Assembly (NCBI RefSeq): GCF_009909185.1 | Contig: NZ_JAAAMV010000001.1 | Coordinates: forward strand, 434,001 to 498,000 | DNA from: Paenibacillus glycinis | Lineage (GTDB): Bacteria > Bacillota > Bacilli > Paenibacillales > Paenibacillaceae | Direction: 5' to 3' | Length of the DNA: 64,000 bases | Part shown: positions 8,801-17,244 of the stretch, in pieces | Numbering within the stretch: position 1 is the first letter of the stretch | Layout: every line of letters begins with the position of its first letter | Notes under the pieces: generated by a model | Databases searched by the model: none | Seen by the model: the letters and a program-made list of their open reading frames with translations, nothing else | Told to the model about the DNA's origin: nothing | Position numbers and translations under genes: made by a program

Positions 8801-10105
8801 TTGCCTAAGGTGGAGAAGCTGCTGCTCAGCTGCTCGACGGCCCGATCATCCACGCACACGTCGCGAAAGCTGATCAGCTTCAAGCGGCGTGACCACTACG
8901 TGAAATGCCTCAACCAGCTGGCCAATTTCGGCATCAAACCGGTGAAAAGCATCCGGCGCGGCCGGGTTATCGTCTGCCATGTCGACAGCCGCCGCGCCGA
9001 TAAGCTGCAAACGCTCGCCCGTCATCCCGACGTCAGCTACGTCGAGCCGGATTTCAAGGTGCATGCGCACGGCTTCGTTCCGGGCCCCGGCGCGAAGACC
9101 GGCGGCGGGCGGACGCGTACCCGCAGCAGCAAACCCTCACTGCCGTACCTGAAACGAGATCTTCGCCCCAAAACCAATAAAGCTTCGATCCATTCGGAAT
9201 CCACTTCCAGTTCTGCGCCCTGGAACATCAAGCAGGTGCAGGCCCATAGCGTATGGTCCGCGTCGCGCGGAAGCGGCGTAGGCATCGGCATCATCGACAC
9301 GGGCATCGGCAAAAACGCCGATTTGTACGTGTCCGGCGGCGTCAACACGATGGGCGGTTCCTCGTACGCCGACGACAACGGCCACGGCACGCATGTCGCG
9401 GGCATCGCGGCCGGGCTCGGCAAGAACGGCATGCAGCCGGGCGTCGCGCCAAGCGCCAAGCTGTATGCCGTCAAGGCGCTCGACGCCAGCGGCGCCGGCT
9501 ACGTCTCCGATCTCATCAAGGGCATCGAATGGTGCATCAAGAAGAAAATCCCGGTCATCAACATGAGCCTCGGCCTCGAGGGCGAAACGAGCTCCGCCTT
9601 GAAAGAAGCGGTGCAGCGCGCGCGGAAAAAAGGCATCGTCGTCGTCGCGTCGGCCGGCAACAGCGGACCCTCGAACACGGGCAGCATCGACCAGCCGGCG
9701 CGCTACTCCGATACCATTGCCGTAGCCGCCTCCACGCAAGGAGGCAGGATCGCCGATTACAGCAGCCGGGGATCCGGCATCGACGTGACCGCGCCCGGCA
9801 GCTTCATCAAGTCGACGAAGCCCGGCGGCGGCTACGAGATCATGTCCGGCACCAGCATGTCTTGTCCGCATGTCGCCGGCGGCGCGGCGCTCTTGAAATC
9901 GCTGCAGCCGAGCCTTACGCCGTACGGCATCAAGAAGCGGCTGCGCGCGACGGCGAAGAAGATCTCCGGCTCCAGCAGCCGTTCGCAGGGCTACGGCCTC
10001 GCGCAGTTCTTCGATGCCGCCGGCAGCGTCGGCGACGGCGGCGAGACCGAAGCCGCGAGCAAGCGGGGCGGCAGCCGGAAAAGCCGTCGCCGCCGCAAGA
10101 AATAA
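8801..10105 (+). CDS. S8 family subtilisin-like serine protease, no signal peptide
   Basis: The catalytic triad is complete: Asp in GIIDTGIG, His in NGHGTHVAGI, Ser in GTSMSCPHVAGG. Residues about 20-85 resemble an I9-type propeptide (ending DVSYVEPDFKVHAHG). A Gly/Ser/Lys-rich linker follows, then the catalytic domain. No signal peptide or membrane segment is seen, and the protein ends in a very basic tail (GGSRKSRRRRKK). The TTG at 8801 is chosen because AAAGGAGG stands 7 bases upstream; the earlier TTG at 8774 has no such site. Size and missing signal recall the intracellular protease AprX of B. subtilis, but the tail is different. Confidence 0.88.
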   Translation: MPKVEKLLLSCSTARSSTHTSRKLISFKRRDHYVKCLNQLANFGIKPVKSIRRGRVIVCHVDSRRADKLQTLARHPDVSYVEPDFKVHAHGFVPGPGAKTGGGRTRTRSSKPSLPYLKRDLRPKTNKASIHSESTSSSAPWNIKQVQAHSVWSASRGSGVGIGIIDTGIGKNADLYVSGGVNTMGGSSYADDNGHGTHVAGIAAGLGKNGMQPGVAPSAKLYAVKALDASGAGYVSDLIKGIEWCIKKKIPVINMSLGLEGETSSALKEAVQRARKKGIVVVASAGNSGPSNTGSIDQPARYSDTIAVAASTQGGRIADYSSRGSGIDVTAPGSFIKSTKPGGGYEIMSGTSMSCPHVAGGAALLKSLQPSLTPYGIKKRLRATAKKISGSSSRSQGYGLAQFFDAAGSVGDGGETEAASKRGGSRKSRRRRKK

Positions 10106-10277
10106 CGGCGGGCGACGGCAGTCTCGAAGGCATCGAAGGCGGAGGCATAGCAGCCGTCCGATGCTCGCCGGGGGGCCCGCGCTTAGCCGCCCGAGGTTGC
10201 CGCTGCGCCGCGCCCGAGTACACGTCCCAAGCGCAGCGGCGACAAGCTCCTTCCGCTGCGGAAAGGTCGAACCGGGC

Positions 10278-10340
10278 AACAAAAAACTCCCTTTACAGCG
10301 GCGCGCAGTCCAAGGACCGTGCACCCTGCGGAAGGGAGTT
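10278..10340 (-). terminator. Terminator overlapping the fur stop codon
   Basis: On the minus strand AACTCCCTT, a 38-base GC-rich loop and AAGGGAGTT lead into TTTTGTTG. Part of the 5' arm is formed by the last bases of fur itself. Confidence 0.7.
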
Positions 10341-10806
10341 ATTGTTGTTCCGGTTTGGCCAGGTTGTTCTTCGCCCGGCAGTTTTTGCATACGCCCTGGA
10401 AATCAAGGCGGTGATCCAAAACCGTAAAGCCGTATTCCTGCTCCAAACGTTCCTCAAGCGGTCCAAGCCAATCCTCTAATATTTCGCTCATCGTGCCGCA
10501 TTGCACGCAGATGAGATGATGGTGATGATGTTTGTTATTATCAGTCCGCAGGTCGTACCGCGCCACGCCGTCTCCGAAATTCAGCTTCTCCACGACATGT
10601 AATTCGCTTAGCAGCTCCAGCGTCCGGTAAACGGTAGCCAGTCCGATCTCGGGCGCTTTATCCTTCACGAGCATGAACACGTCTTCGGCGCTCAGATGAT
10701 CCTCTTCGTTCTCCAATAACACGCGAACTGTAGCTTCCCGCTGCGGAGTAAGCTTGTACCCCTGCGACTGCAGCTGCTGCTTGATTTTATCAATCCGGGA
10801 TTCCAT
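10339..10806 (-). CDS. fur: Fur family metal-dependent repressor
   Basis: The 155-residue protein has a winged-helix N-terminus (YKLTPQREATVRVLL, GLATVYRTLELL) and the metal site HHHHHLICVQCG, followed by the structural zinc cysteines CVQC and CKNC. Its place beside spoIIM, yqzK and xerD matches B. subtilis fur, so iron-responsive Fur is the best reading. PerR and Zur share the fold. It is probably transcribed alone, with a terminator directly after. Confidence 0.9.
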   Translation of the reverse strand: MESRIDKIKQQLQSQGYKLTPQREATVRVLLENEEDHLSAEDVFMLVKDKAPEIGLATVYRTLELLSELHVVEKLNFGDGVARYDLRTDNNKHHHHHLICVQCGTMSEILEDWLGPLEERLEQEYGFTVLDHRLDFQGVCKNCRAKNNLAKPEQQ

Positions 10807-10895
10807 GGCTTTCCCCCTCGCAACTCGACTTCGGCCGGAACCGGTGTGGTTTCAGCTTTAATTATAGGTGCTTCCATCGAGGAAAGTCAATTATT

Positions 10896-11549
10896 TTAGA
10901 ATGATTCCAATTCACCGCGAACGCCGCTCACGAGCGGGACCGCCCATTTCAGAAGGATCGGCGTCAAATACGACTCCACCAGCGCAGCGCCGACCAATAG
11001 GATCAGCATGAAGGCGGCCGTCGCCGTGAACGACAGCAGCGGGCGGCCAAGCGGGCCGAAGCGGCCGAACAAGCGGCTTTTGACGACATGGACGGCGAAG
11101 GTGACCGCGGAGACGCTGGCGATCAGAAAAGCCGGCACGGCGATCAGATTGACGGGGGCCACGGAAGCCAGCGCGAACAGCAGCCCTTTCCATGCGAACT
11201 CCCGCACGAGCATGCCGATCGCGAAGCCGACGAGCACGCCTTTCAGAAAATCGAGCGCCAGCACGAACGGCATGCCCACGACGGTCAGCCCCAGCACCCA
11301 GACGAGCAGCAGCCATTTGGCCTGGAACCATGCCCGGTCCATGAAAGCGGCGCCGCCCTGCTCCGTCGTGCCGTTCTGAATATGCAAAATGAACTGCCCG
11401 ATGTCGTCGGACAGGTCCTGCTGCTGGCCCAGCGTCAGCGCATTGATCATCAGCGCGCCGAACACGACGCCGACGACAAAAAGCACGAAAACGAAAACGT
11501 AAAGCGACAATTGATCCTTCACGGACGATTGCAGCGCGGATGTTCGCAT
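10896..11549 (-). CDS. spoIIM: Stage II sporulation protein M
   Basis: The 217-residue protein has about five membrane helices (including YVFVFVLFVVGVVFGALMI and the C-terminal AFMLILLVGAALVESYL). SpoIIM is part of the SpoIID-SpoIIM-SpoIIP complex that remodels septal peptidoglycan during engulfment. GGAGGAG lies before the ATG at 11549; the longer start would overlap this Shine-Dalgarno. It is adjacent to fur, as in Bacillus. Confidence 0.93.
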   Translation of the reverse strand: MRTSALQSSVKDQLSLYVFVFVLFVVGVVFGALMINALTLGQQQDLSDDIGQFILHIQNGTTEQGGAAFMDRAWFQAKWLLLVWVLGLTVVGMPFVLALDFLKGVLVGFAIGMLVREFAWKGLLFALASVAPVNLIAVPAFLIASVSAVTFAVHVVKSRLFGRFGPLGRPLLSFTATAAFMLILLVGAALVESYLTPILLKWAVPLVSGVRGELESF

Positions 11550-11619
11550 GGCACACTCCTCCAAACCGGGTTGGTACAGTGTATGTCCAAGCTTCCCGCG
11601 CTATGACGGTCAAGCGGCG

Positions 11620-12834
11620 CTAGCCGCCTTGAACGACCTTGCCGTACTTGCCGCCACCGCCTGCCTGCAGGCGAAGGGCGCCGAGACGGGCGGAGGCGAT
11701 CATGGCCGCCGCGGGTTCGCCGGCGGTCGCGGCGAGATCGGCTTCCGGCGCGTCGTGCAGGATGTTCATTTCGGTGCCGAAGCGCTCGAGCAGCTTGTCC
11801 AGCGTCTTTCGGCCGATCCCGGGAACGAATTCAAGCGGCACCTGGTAGACGTAGCGCGGCCGGTCGTCCGGCACGACAGGCGTCCCGCGTCCCGCTTGCT
11901 CCGCCAGCTCCATGATCCGGTCCAGCACGCCGCGGACCTGCTTCGGGCTGCCGCATTGGGCGCAGCGCTCGCCGTCCTCCCTCGCTTCGGCGAGCGAGCC
12001 GCAGTTCAGGCAGTAGGTCCGGTGGTATTTCCCCAGCACCGGATTGAGTCCGTAATTGGCCGTGATCTCCCGTCCTTCGGCGCCGCGAAGCGCAAGCGCG
12101 AGCTCCCGAAAGGAAGGCTCCGCCAGCTTCAGCTCGTTGTATTCGCGGCCGATCTTGGCCAGCGAATGGGCATCGGAATTGGTTAAGTACGGATAACCGT
12201 CGAGATCCGGAATGAAGCCCGCCATCCGGCTGTCCGCGCTCAGGCCAAGCTCGACGGCATCCACCATGCCGGGATCCAGCGTATCGGCAAGCCGGTCGGA
12301 GCAGCTGCCGAACAGGCTCTTGTGCGGCGTGAAGACATGGGCGGGCACGAACAAGCCGCCTCTCCCCTTGACCTCGGCTTGCAGCTCCCGGCTCGGCACG
12401 TACAGCCGCTGCGAGCTGAGCTGGACGTTGCGCATATGCTTCGAGAGCCACTGCGTGAAGTCCCGCATCGCGGCGAGATCCGGCAGATAGGCCAGGTGAT
12501 GCGCCGTGCCGAACCCGGCATCCCTGACCTCGATCTCCGCGCCGAGCAGGATGACGGTATCCCGGTAGCGGATGCCTCCGCCGTCGGCTTCCGTCATTTC
12601 GCCATTCTGCAGCAGCTGCTCGATGTCCCGCTGCACGCCCGGGGAGTGGCAGTCGATGACGCCGAGCAGGCGGATGCCTTTGCGGACGGCCGCTTCATGC
12701 GCGATATTCCGGAAGGTCAGATCGCGGCTGCCGCTGATCTTCACCGACTCCCCCCGCTCCGTGCGGCCGATATGCAGGTGAAGGTCCGCGAATACCCGCT
12801 TCGGCTCGGCTGCTCCGGCGGCTTGGCCGCTCAT
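11620..12834 (-). CDS. Endonuclease Q family protein (PHP domain, YqxK-like)
   Basis: The 404-residue protein starts with a PHP metallo-nuclease domain (FADLHLHIG, GVIDCHSPG, FVPAHVFTPHKS, LTNSDAHS). Next come a four-cysteine zinc finger (CLNCGS...CAQCGS, about residues 274-294) and a helix-hairpin-helix-like segment (FVPGIGRKTLDKLL). This is the EndoQ architecture, which nicks DNA 5' of deaminated bases or abasic sites. It abuts the nudF stop, so the two are probably co-transcribed. Confidence 0.88.
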   Translation of the reverse strand: MSGQAAGAAEPKRVFADLHLHIGRTERGESVKISGSRDLTFRNIAHEAAVRKGIRLLGVIDCHSPGVQRDIEQLLQNGEMTEADGGGIRYRDTVILLGAEIEVRDAGFGTAHHLAYLPDLAAMRDFTQWLSKHMRNVQLSSQRLYVPSRELQAEVKGRGGLFVPAHVFTPHKSLFGSCSDRLADTLDPGMVDAVELGLSADSRMAGFIPDLDGYPYLTNSDAHSLAKIGREYNELKLAEPSFRELALALRGAEGREITANYGLNPVLGKYHRTYCLNCGSLAEAREDGERCAQCGSPKQVRGVLDRIMELAEQAGRGTPVVPDDRPRYVYQVPLEFVPGIGRKTLDKLLERFGTEMNILHDAPEADLAATAGEPAAAMIASARLGALRLQAGGGGKYGKVVQGG

Positions 12835-13392
12835 TTAAATCTCTCCCGTCAGCCGGTAAACCTGCCAGGCGTATACCGCCAGTATCGTCTTCGCGTCGCC
12901 GATGCGCTCTTCCCGGATATACTGCTGCGCCTGCTCGAACGTGATCGCTTCCACGGCCAGGAATTCGTCGTCGTCGGGCGCGCTTTCGCCTTTCGTCAGC
13001 TCCTCGGCGATGTACAGATACAACTTCTCGTCCGCGAAGCCCGGCGACGTATAGAAGGCGCTCAGCGGACGCAGCCTGCCCGCGCGGTAGCCGGTTTCTT
13101 CCTCCAGCTCGCGCGCCGCCGCCGTCATCGGGTCTTCTCCGGCGTCCAGCTTGCCGGCCGGGATCTCGATCTGAAATTTCTCCATCGGCTTGCGATACTG
13201 CTCGACGACCAGCATCTTGCCGTCGATCAGCGCCAAAACCGCCGCGGCGCCGGGATGGCGGACGATCTCGCGCGTCGCCGTGCCTCCGTTCGGCAACTGG
13301 ATCGTATCCACCTGCAGCGATATGATTTTGCCTTGAAAAATCGGTTCGGACTTTACGGTTACTTCCTGGAATTGTTCGGTTTTCTCCAGCAC
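12835..13392 (-). CDS. nudF: ADP-ribose pyrophosphatase (Nudix hydrolase)
   Basis: The 185-residue protein equals the B. subtilis NudF length. The Nudix box is GKLDAGEDPMTAAARELEEE (first part), continuing into TGY. It hydrolyses ADP-ribose to AMP and ribose-5-phosphate. The start is GTG at 13392, with GAGGAGAG upstream; an ATG start 39 bases earlier is less likely. It is first of the nudF-endoQ pair and divergent from mciZ. Confidence 0.92.
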   Translation of the reverse strand: MLEKTEQFQEVTVKSEPIFQGKIISLQVDTIQLPNGGTATREIVRHPGAAAVLALIDGKMLVVEQYRKPMEKFQIEIPAGKLDAGEDPMTAAARELEEETGYRAGRLRPLSAFYTSPGFADEKLYLYIAEELTKGESAPDDDEFLAVEAITFEQAQQYIREERIGDAKTILAVYAWQVYRLTGEI

Positions 13393-13426
13393 GTTCCATC
13401 TCTCCTCGGATATCGGTTGGCGGCCA

Positions 13427-13456
13427 AGCATAACTTGTCCCGCTGCGGCATATTCT
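13427..13456 (+). promoter_or_regulatory. Candidate sigma-E promoter for mciZ
   Basis: GCATAAC, about 14 bases, then CATATTCT resembles a sigma-E -35/-10 pair (6 of 8 in the -10). It ends 27 bases before the mciZ ATG. B. subtilis mciZ is expressed during sporulation under sigma-E, which fits. The match is imperfect. Confidence 0.4.
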
Positions 13457-13483
13457 CTAACAGATTAGCAAAAGGGGTGCGGG

Positions 13484-13654
13484 ATGATGAAGCAATATAT
13501 CGTGAACGGCCAATTGACGCTCGTGGGCAAGGCTTGGGAAATCAGGCATCAGCTGAAGCTGCTCAGCAAATCCGGCACGAAATTCACCGCCGCGCACGGC
13601 CGTCCGGCGCATACGCTGAGCGAATATTTGCAATCCTCCGTCCGCCCGACCTGA
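13484..13654 (+). CDS. mciZ: Mother-cell inhibitor of FtsZ, MciZ
   Basis: A 56-codon frame (55 if the second ATG is used) encodes a protein whose core LTLVGKAWEIRHQLKLL matches the B. subtilis MciZ core VVLVGKAWEIRAKLKEY. MciZ is a sporulation peptide that caps FtsZ polymers and blocks Z-ring formation in the mother cell. AAAGGGGTG stands 4-7 bases before the two ATGs. Its place beside nudF agrees with Bacillus. It has an extra C-terminal stretch of about 15 residues relative to the 40-residue Bacillus peptide. Confidence 0.85.
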   Translation: MMKQYIVNGQLTLVGKAWEIRHQLKLLSKSGTKFTAAHGRPAHTLSEYLQSSVRPT

Positions 13655-13690
13655 TGCCCGCGCCAGGCGCGGCGCAGTCGATCGAACCGG

Positions 13691-13743
13691 AAAAGGGGTA
13701 CCCGCGCGCAGAAGAACTTTCCCTGCGCTGGGGCGCCCCTTTG
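13691..13743. terminator. Bidirectional hairpin between mciZ and the PepT-like gene
   Basis: AAAGGGG and CCCCTTT form the outer arms, with a GC-rich inner stem (CGCGCAG/CTGCGC). A-rich and T-rich flanks on either side allow use by the convergent genes on both strands. Confidence 0.75.
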
Positions 13744-13765
13744 TCATGCGGTCGTCCGCTTGCGT

Positions 13766-14899
13766 TTACGCCTGCCGCTGCGCGGTCAGGGAAATGATCG
13801 CCACGACCAGCTCCGCCGTCTTCGCCAGATCCGAAGCCTTGATCTGCTCGTTGGTGGTGTGGATATGCTCGTAACCGACGGCCAAATTCACGGTCGGCAC
13901 GCCGAAGCCGTTGAAGATGTTCGCGTCGCTGCCGCCGCCGGAATGGAACGTGCGCGGCGTTGCGCCGATCTTCGCGATCGCTTCCTTCGCGAGCTTGACG
14001 ACCGGCTCGTCGTCGCCGTGCATGTAGGCGGGATAGGCCAGCTTGCTTTCGAATTCCGCTTTCGCGCCGAATTCCTGCGTCACGGATTCCACGGCCTCCC
14101 GCATCGCCTCGACCTGCTTCGCCAGCTTCTCGTTCACGATGCTGCGCGCCTCGGAGTCGAGCTTCACGAAGTCGCAGACGATGTTGGTCGCGCCGCCGCC
14201 CTCGAAACGTCCGATGTTCGCCGTCGTTTCGTGGTCGACGCGTCCGAGCGGCATCCGCGAGACCGCTCTGCTCGCCACTTGAATGGCGCTGATGCCGTCC
14301 TCCGGATTGACGCCCGCATGCGCCGATTTGCCGTAGATCTTGATCGAGATCTTCGCCTGCGCCGGAGCCGCCACGGCAATGGCCCCGATCTCGCCGTTGG
14401 AGTCGAGCGCATAGCCGTACTGGGCTTCCAGCTTGGAACGATCGAGCGCCGCCGCTCCGACCAGACCGCTCTCTTCGCCGACCGTAATGACGAATTGCAC
14501 CGGTCCGTGCGGCAGGTCGTTCTCCTTCAGCACGCGGATCGCCTCGAACATCGCCGCTAGCCCCGCCTTGTCGTCGCTGCCCAATATCGTCGTGCCGTCG
14601 CTTCGAATATAGCCGTCGTCATCCAGGCGCGGCTGAATGCCCTTGCCCGGCGTCACGGTGTCCATATGCGAGGTGAAAAATATCGGCGGCGCCTGCTCCG
14701 CGCCTCTCGCCTCCAGCTTCACGATCAAATTGCCGGCGCCATGGCCCGTAACGGCAGCCGCTCCGTCCTCCTCGACAGCCAAGCCCAAATCGGTGAATTT
14801 CTTCGTCAGCACGTCGCAAATGTTCCGTTCGTTCTTCGTTTCGCTGTCCACCCGGACTAGCGACATGAACTCCTCTATCAATCGGTTCCGGTCGATCAT
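13766..14899 (-). CDS. M20 family peptidase, PepT-like (YqjE-like)
   Basis: The 377-residue zinc aminopeptidase-type protein has the metal-ligand motifs FFTSHMDTVTPG, GSDDKAG and TVGEESGLVGA, and a dimerisation domain around GKSAHAGVNPEDG. It belongs to the PepT-like/YqjE group, annotated as tripeptidase or peptidase M20; substrate not determined. In Bacillus yqjE lies in the same chromosomal arc. The upstream region leads to the divergent prli42 gene. Confidence 0.88.
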   Translation of the reverse strand: MIDRNRLIEEFMSLVRVDSETKNERNICDVLTKKFTDLGLAVEEDGAAAVTGHGAGNLIVKLEARGAEQAPPIFFTSHMDTVTPGKGIQPRLDDDGYIRSDGTTILGSDDKAGLAAMFEAIRVLKENDLPHGPVQFVITVGEESGLVGAAALDRSKLEAQYGYALDSNGEIGAIAVAAPAQAKISIKIYGKSAHAGVNPEDGISAIQVASRAVSRMPLGRVDHETTANIGRFEGGGATNIVCDFVKLDSEARSIVNEKLAKQVEAMREAVESVTQEFGAKAEFESKLAYPAYMHGDDEPVVKLAKEAIAKIGATPRTFHSGGGSDANIFNGFGVPTVNLAVGYEHIHTTNEQIKASDLAKTAELVVAIISLTAQRQA

Positions 14900-14977
14900 C
14901 GGCTTTCCTCCGTCCGTCGTTATCGTTTACAATAGGGACAGGCCTTAGGTTATCTTGTACGAAAGGAGCATCCTGCC

Positions 14978-15076
14978 ATGCGTCCCAATGCCATGATGAA
15001 AGTGTTCATTTGGGTGCTAATTGCTGCCATGCTGATCTCCACGCTGTTGATCGGCGTCGGCTGGATTTTCGAATAG
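14978..15076 (+). CDS. prli42: Small membrane protein, Prli42-like
   Basis: A 32-residue frame encodes a short basic N-terminus and one membrane helix (VFIWVLIAAMLISTLLIGVGW). The pattern MLISTLL-GVGW fits Prli42, the Listeria miniprotein that anchors the stressosome to the membrane. GAAAGGAG lies 9 bases before the ATG. The last 60 bases overlap the lipB 3' end on the other strand. Identification rests on a short segment, so treat it as likely. Confidence 0.7.
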   Translation: MRPNAMMKVFIWVLIAAMLISTLLIGVGWIFE

Positions 15077-15766
15077 CCCCTCCCGCGCGGCGACCTCATA
15101 GCCGAACTGCTTGCAGAAATACGGCAGCAGCTCCGCCGCGACTTGCTCCACGCTAAGATGTATGCCCGTCACGTCCGCGAAAGACGTCACCGCGTAATCT
15201 TGAATGCCGCACGGAATGATCCCCCGAAAGCCGTCCTCCGCAATGCCCGCCTTCACGTTCAGCGCAAAGCCATGACTCGTTATGAATCCCCGGCGAGTCC
15301 TGGCTTTATTGAATTTCACGCCGATCGCCGCGATTTTCTCGTTGCCGACCCATACGCCCGTATATTCGGGCTTGCGTCCGCCCTCGATGCCGTAGCCGCC
15401 GAGCCAGTCGATGATCACCTGCTCCAAGTCCCGCAAGTACCGGTGCAGGTCCAGGTTCGCCCCGTCCAAGTAAAGCAGCGGATAGCCGACGAGCTGCCCT
15501 GGACCGTGGTAGGTAATATCGCCTCCGCGGTCGATCTGGAACACGCCGATGCCGCGCTGCGCCAATTCTTCCTCGGAATACAGCAAATGCTCGGGATGCT
15601 TCTGCGAACCGACCGTATACGTCGGCGGATGCTGAAGAAGGAGCAGCGACTCGCGCCGCTCCTCCTTGTCGATCTCTTTGACGCAGGCCTTCTGCAGGTC
15701 CCAAGCTTCGGCATAGCCCATCATGGGCGTATATCGCACATCGATCGCCTTCACGTTCGTTGTCAT
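15017..15766 (-). CDS. lipB: Octanoyl-[acyl-carrier-protein]:protein N-octanoyltransferase LipB
   Basis: The 249-residue protein has the LipB signature DRGGDITYHGPGQLVGYPL, a catalytic lysine segment (IGVKFN) and the catalytic cysteine in IIPCGIQDY. It transfers octanoate from ACP to lipoyl domains. It lies 22 bases downstream of bkdB, whose E2 protein needs lipoylation, so it is probably part of the bkd operon. Its last codons overlap prli42 antisense. Confidence 0.92.
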   Translation of the reverse strand: MTTNVKAIDVRYTPMMGYAEAWDLQKACVKEIDKEERRESLLLLQHPPTYTVGSQKHPEHLLYSEEELAQRGIGVFQIDRGGDITYHGPGQLVGYPLLYLDGANLDLHRYLRDLEQVIIDWLGGYGIEGGRKPEYTGVWVGNEKIAAIGVKFNKARTRRGFITSHGFALNVKAGIAEDGFRGIIPCGIQDYAVTSFADVTGIHLSVEQVAAELLPYFCKQFGYEVAAREGLFENPADADQQRGDQHGSN

Positions 15767-15788
15767 CGCTTGTTCGCCTCGTTTCGTT

Positions 15789-17186
15789 TCAATACAGTTT
15801 CGTGTCCAACGTGAAGCCTTCCAAATTTTCTTTCACGCGCTGCAAAAACCGTCCGCAGATGACGCCGTCCAAGATCCGGTGATCCAGCGACAGACAGAGA
15901 TTCGCCATCGAACGGACCGCGATCATATCGTTGATGACCACGGGGCGCTTGACGATGGACTCGAACGTCACGATCGCGGCCTGCGGATAATTGATGATGG
16001 GATAAGACAGAATGGAGCCGAACGATCCGGTGTTGTTGACCGTGAACGTGCCGCCTTCCATATCGGCCAGCGTCAGCTTGCCCTCGCGCGTTTTGCGTGC
16101 CAGGTCCTCGATCTCGCGCGCAAGTCCGGCGATATTTTTCTGATCCGCGTTTTTGATGACCGGCACCTTCACCGCATCCTCCGTGCCGACGGCCAATCCG
16201 ATATGAATATCGCGCTTCACGATGATTTTATCGACGGCCCAGACGGAGTTCATGATCGGGAAATCCTTGATCGCGTTCACGACGGCTTTCACCCAGAACG
16301 CCATGTACGTCAGGTTGACGCCTTCGCGCTTCATGAAATCTTCCTTCAGCTTGTTGCGCAGGCTGACGAGATTGGTCACGTCGACTTCCATCATCATCCA
16401 GGCATGGGGAATTTCCGTCACGCTCTGGCGCATATTGCGCGCGATCGCGTTGCGCACCGGCGTCACGTCGATGAAATATTCGCTGCGGCCGGGCAGCTGC
16501 TGCCCTTCGATCTCGATCTTGGGGATCCGCGGCGTTTCCGACAAATGCAGGCCCGTCGAGCGGACCGGCTCTCTGGAGTTCAGGTTCGGCATGCCCGCCG
16601 AAGCGGCCGACGCTCCGCCGGATGCCGACGAGCCGGCATTGCGGCTGCCCGCTTCCACGTAAGCCAGCACGTCCTTGCGGGTGATGCGGCCGCCAAGGCC
16701 CGTTCCTTCCACGTACGTCAAGTTGACGTTGTGCTGGCCGGCCAGCTGCTGCACCGCCGGAGAGAAACGGTGGCGCATGCTGTCGTCGCCGTCCGCGCTC
16801 CCTGCCGAAGGCCGGCTCGACGCCTGCGCGCGCACGGCGGCTCGTTCGCTTGCGCTGGCGTTGGCCGCTGCCGGGGCCGGGCTCGCGGAAGATCTGTTCG
16901 CGGTTGCCGCAACCTGCGGCTCGTCGGCTTCTTCGGTTTCTTCGATCAGGCACACGGGCGTGCCGACCGGAACCGTCTCGCCCGCCCCGACGAGAATCTT
17001 GGCGAGCGTTCCTTGGATGGTTGAAGGCAGCTCCGCGTTTACTTTATCCGTCAAGATCTCGCAGATCGGCTCGTACATCTCGATGGCGTCGCCGGGCTGC
17101 TTCAGCCATTTATCAATTGTCGCGGAAACAAGTGATTCAGCGAGCTGCGGCATGACGATTTCCGTCATTTTTTTCATTCCGACCAC
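15789..17186 (-). CDS. bkdB: Branched-chain 2-oxoacid dehydrogenase E2 (dihydrolipoyl acyltransferase)
   Basis: The 465-residue protein has one N-terminal lipoyl domain with the lipoyl lysine in EILTDKVNAELPS. An Ala/Ser-rich linker follows, then an E3-binding domain (SPAVQQLAGQHNVNL...GTGLGGRITRKDVLAYVE, in two parts). The catalytic domain ends with the active-site DHRILDG. It forms the core of the complex making branched acyl-CoA primers for iso/anteiso fatty acids. It follows bkdAB by 58 bases. Confidence 0.9.
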   Translation of the reverse strand: MVGMKKMTEIVMPQLAESLVSATIDKWLKQPGDAIEMYEPICEILTDKVNAELPSTIQGTLAKILVGAGETVPVGTPVCLIEETEEADEPQVAATANRSSASPAPAAANASASERAAVRAQASSRPSAGSADGDDSMRHRFSPAVQQLAGQHNVNLTYVEGTGLGGRITRKDVLAYVEAGSRNAGSSASGGASAASAGMPNLNSREPVRSTGLHLSETPRIPKIEIEGQQLPGRSEYFIDVTPVRNAIARNMRQSVTEIPHAWMMMEVDVTNLVSLRNKLKEDFMKREGVNLTYMAFWVKAVVNAIKDFPIMNSVWAVDKIIVKRDIHIGLAVGTEDAVKVPVIKNADQKNIAGLAREIEDLARKTREGKLTLADMEGGTFTVNNTGSFGSILSYPIINYPQAAIVTFESIVKRPVVINDMIAVRSMANLCLSLDHRILDGVICGRFLQRVKENLEGFTLDTKLY

Positions 17187-17244
17187 TCCTAAACTTTATG
17201 CTTTTGAAACGCCTCGGTTTCGGCAAGGATCGGCTTGCGCCGTC

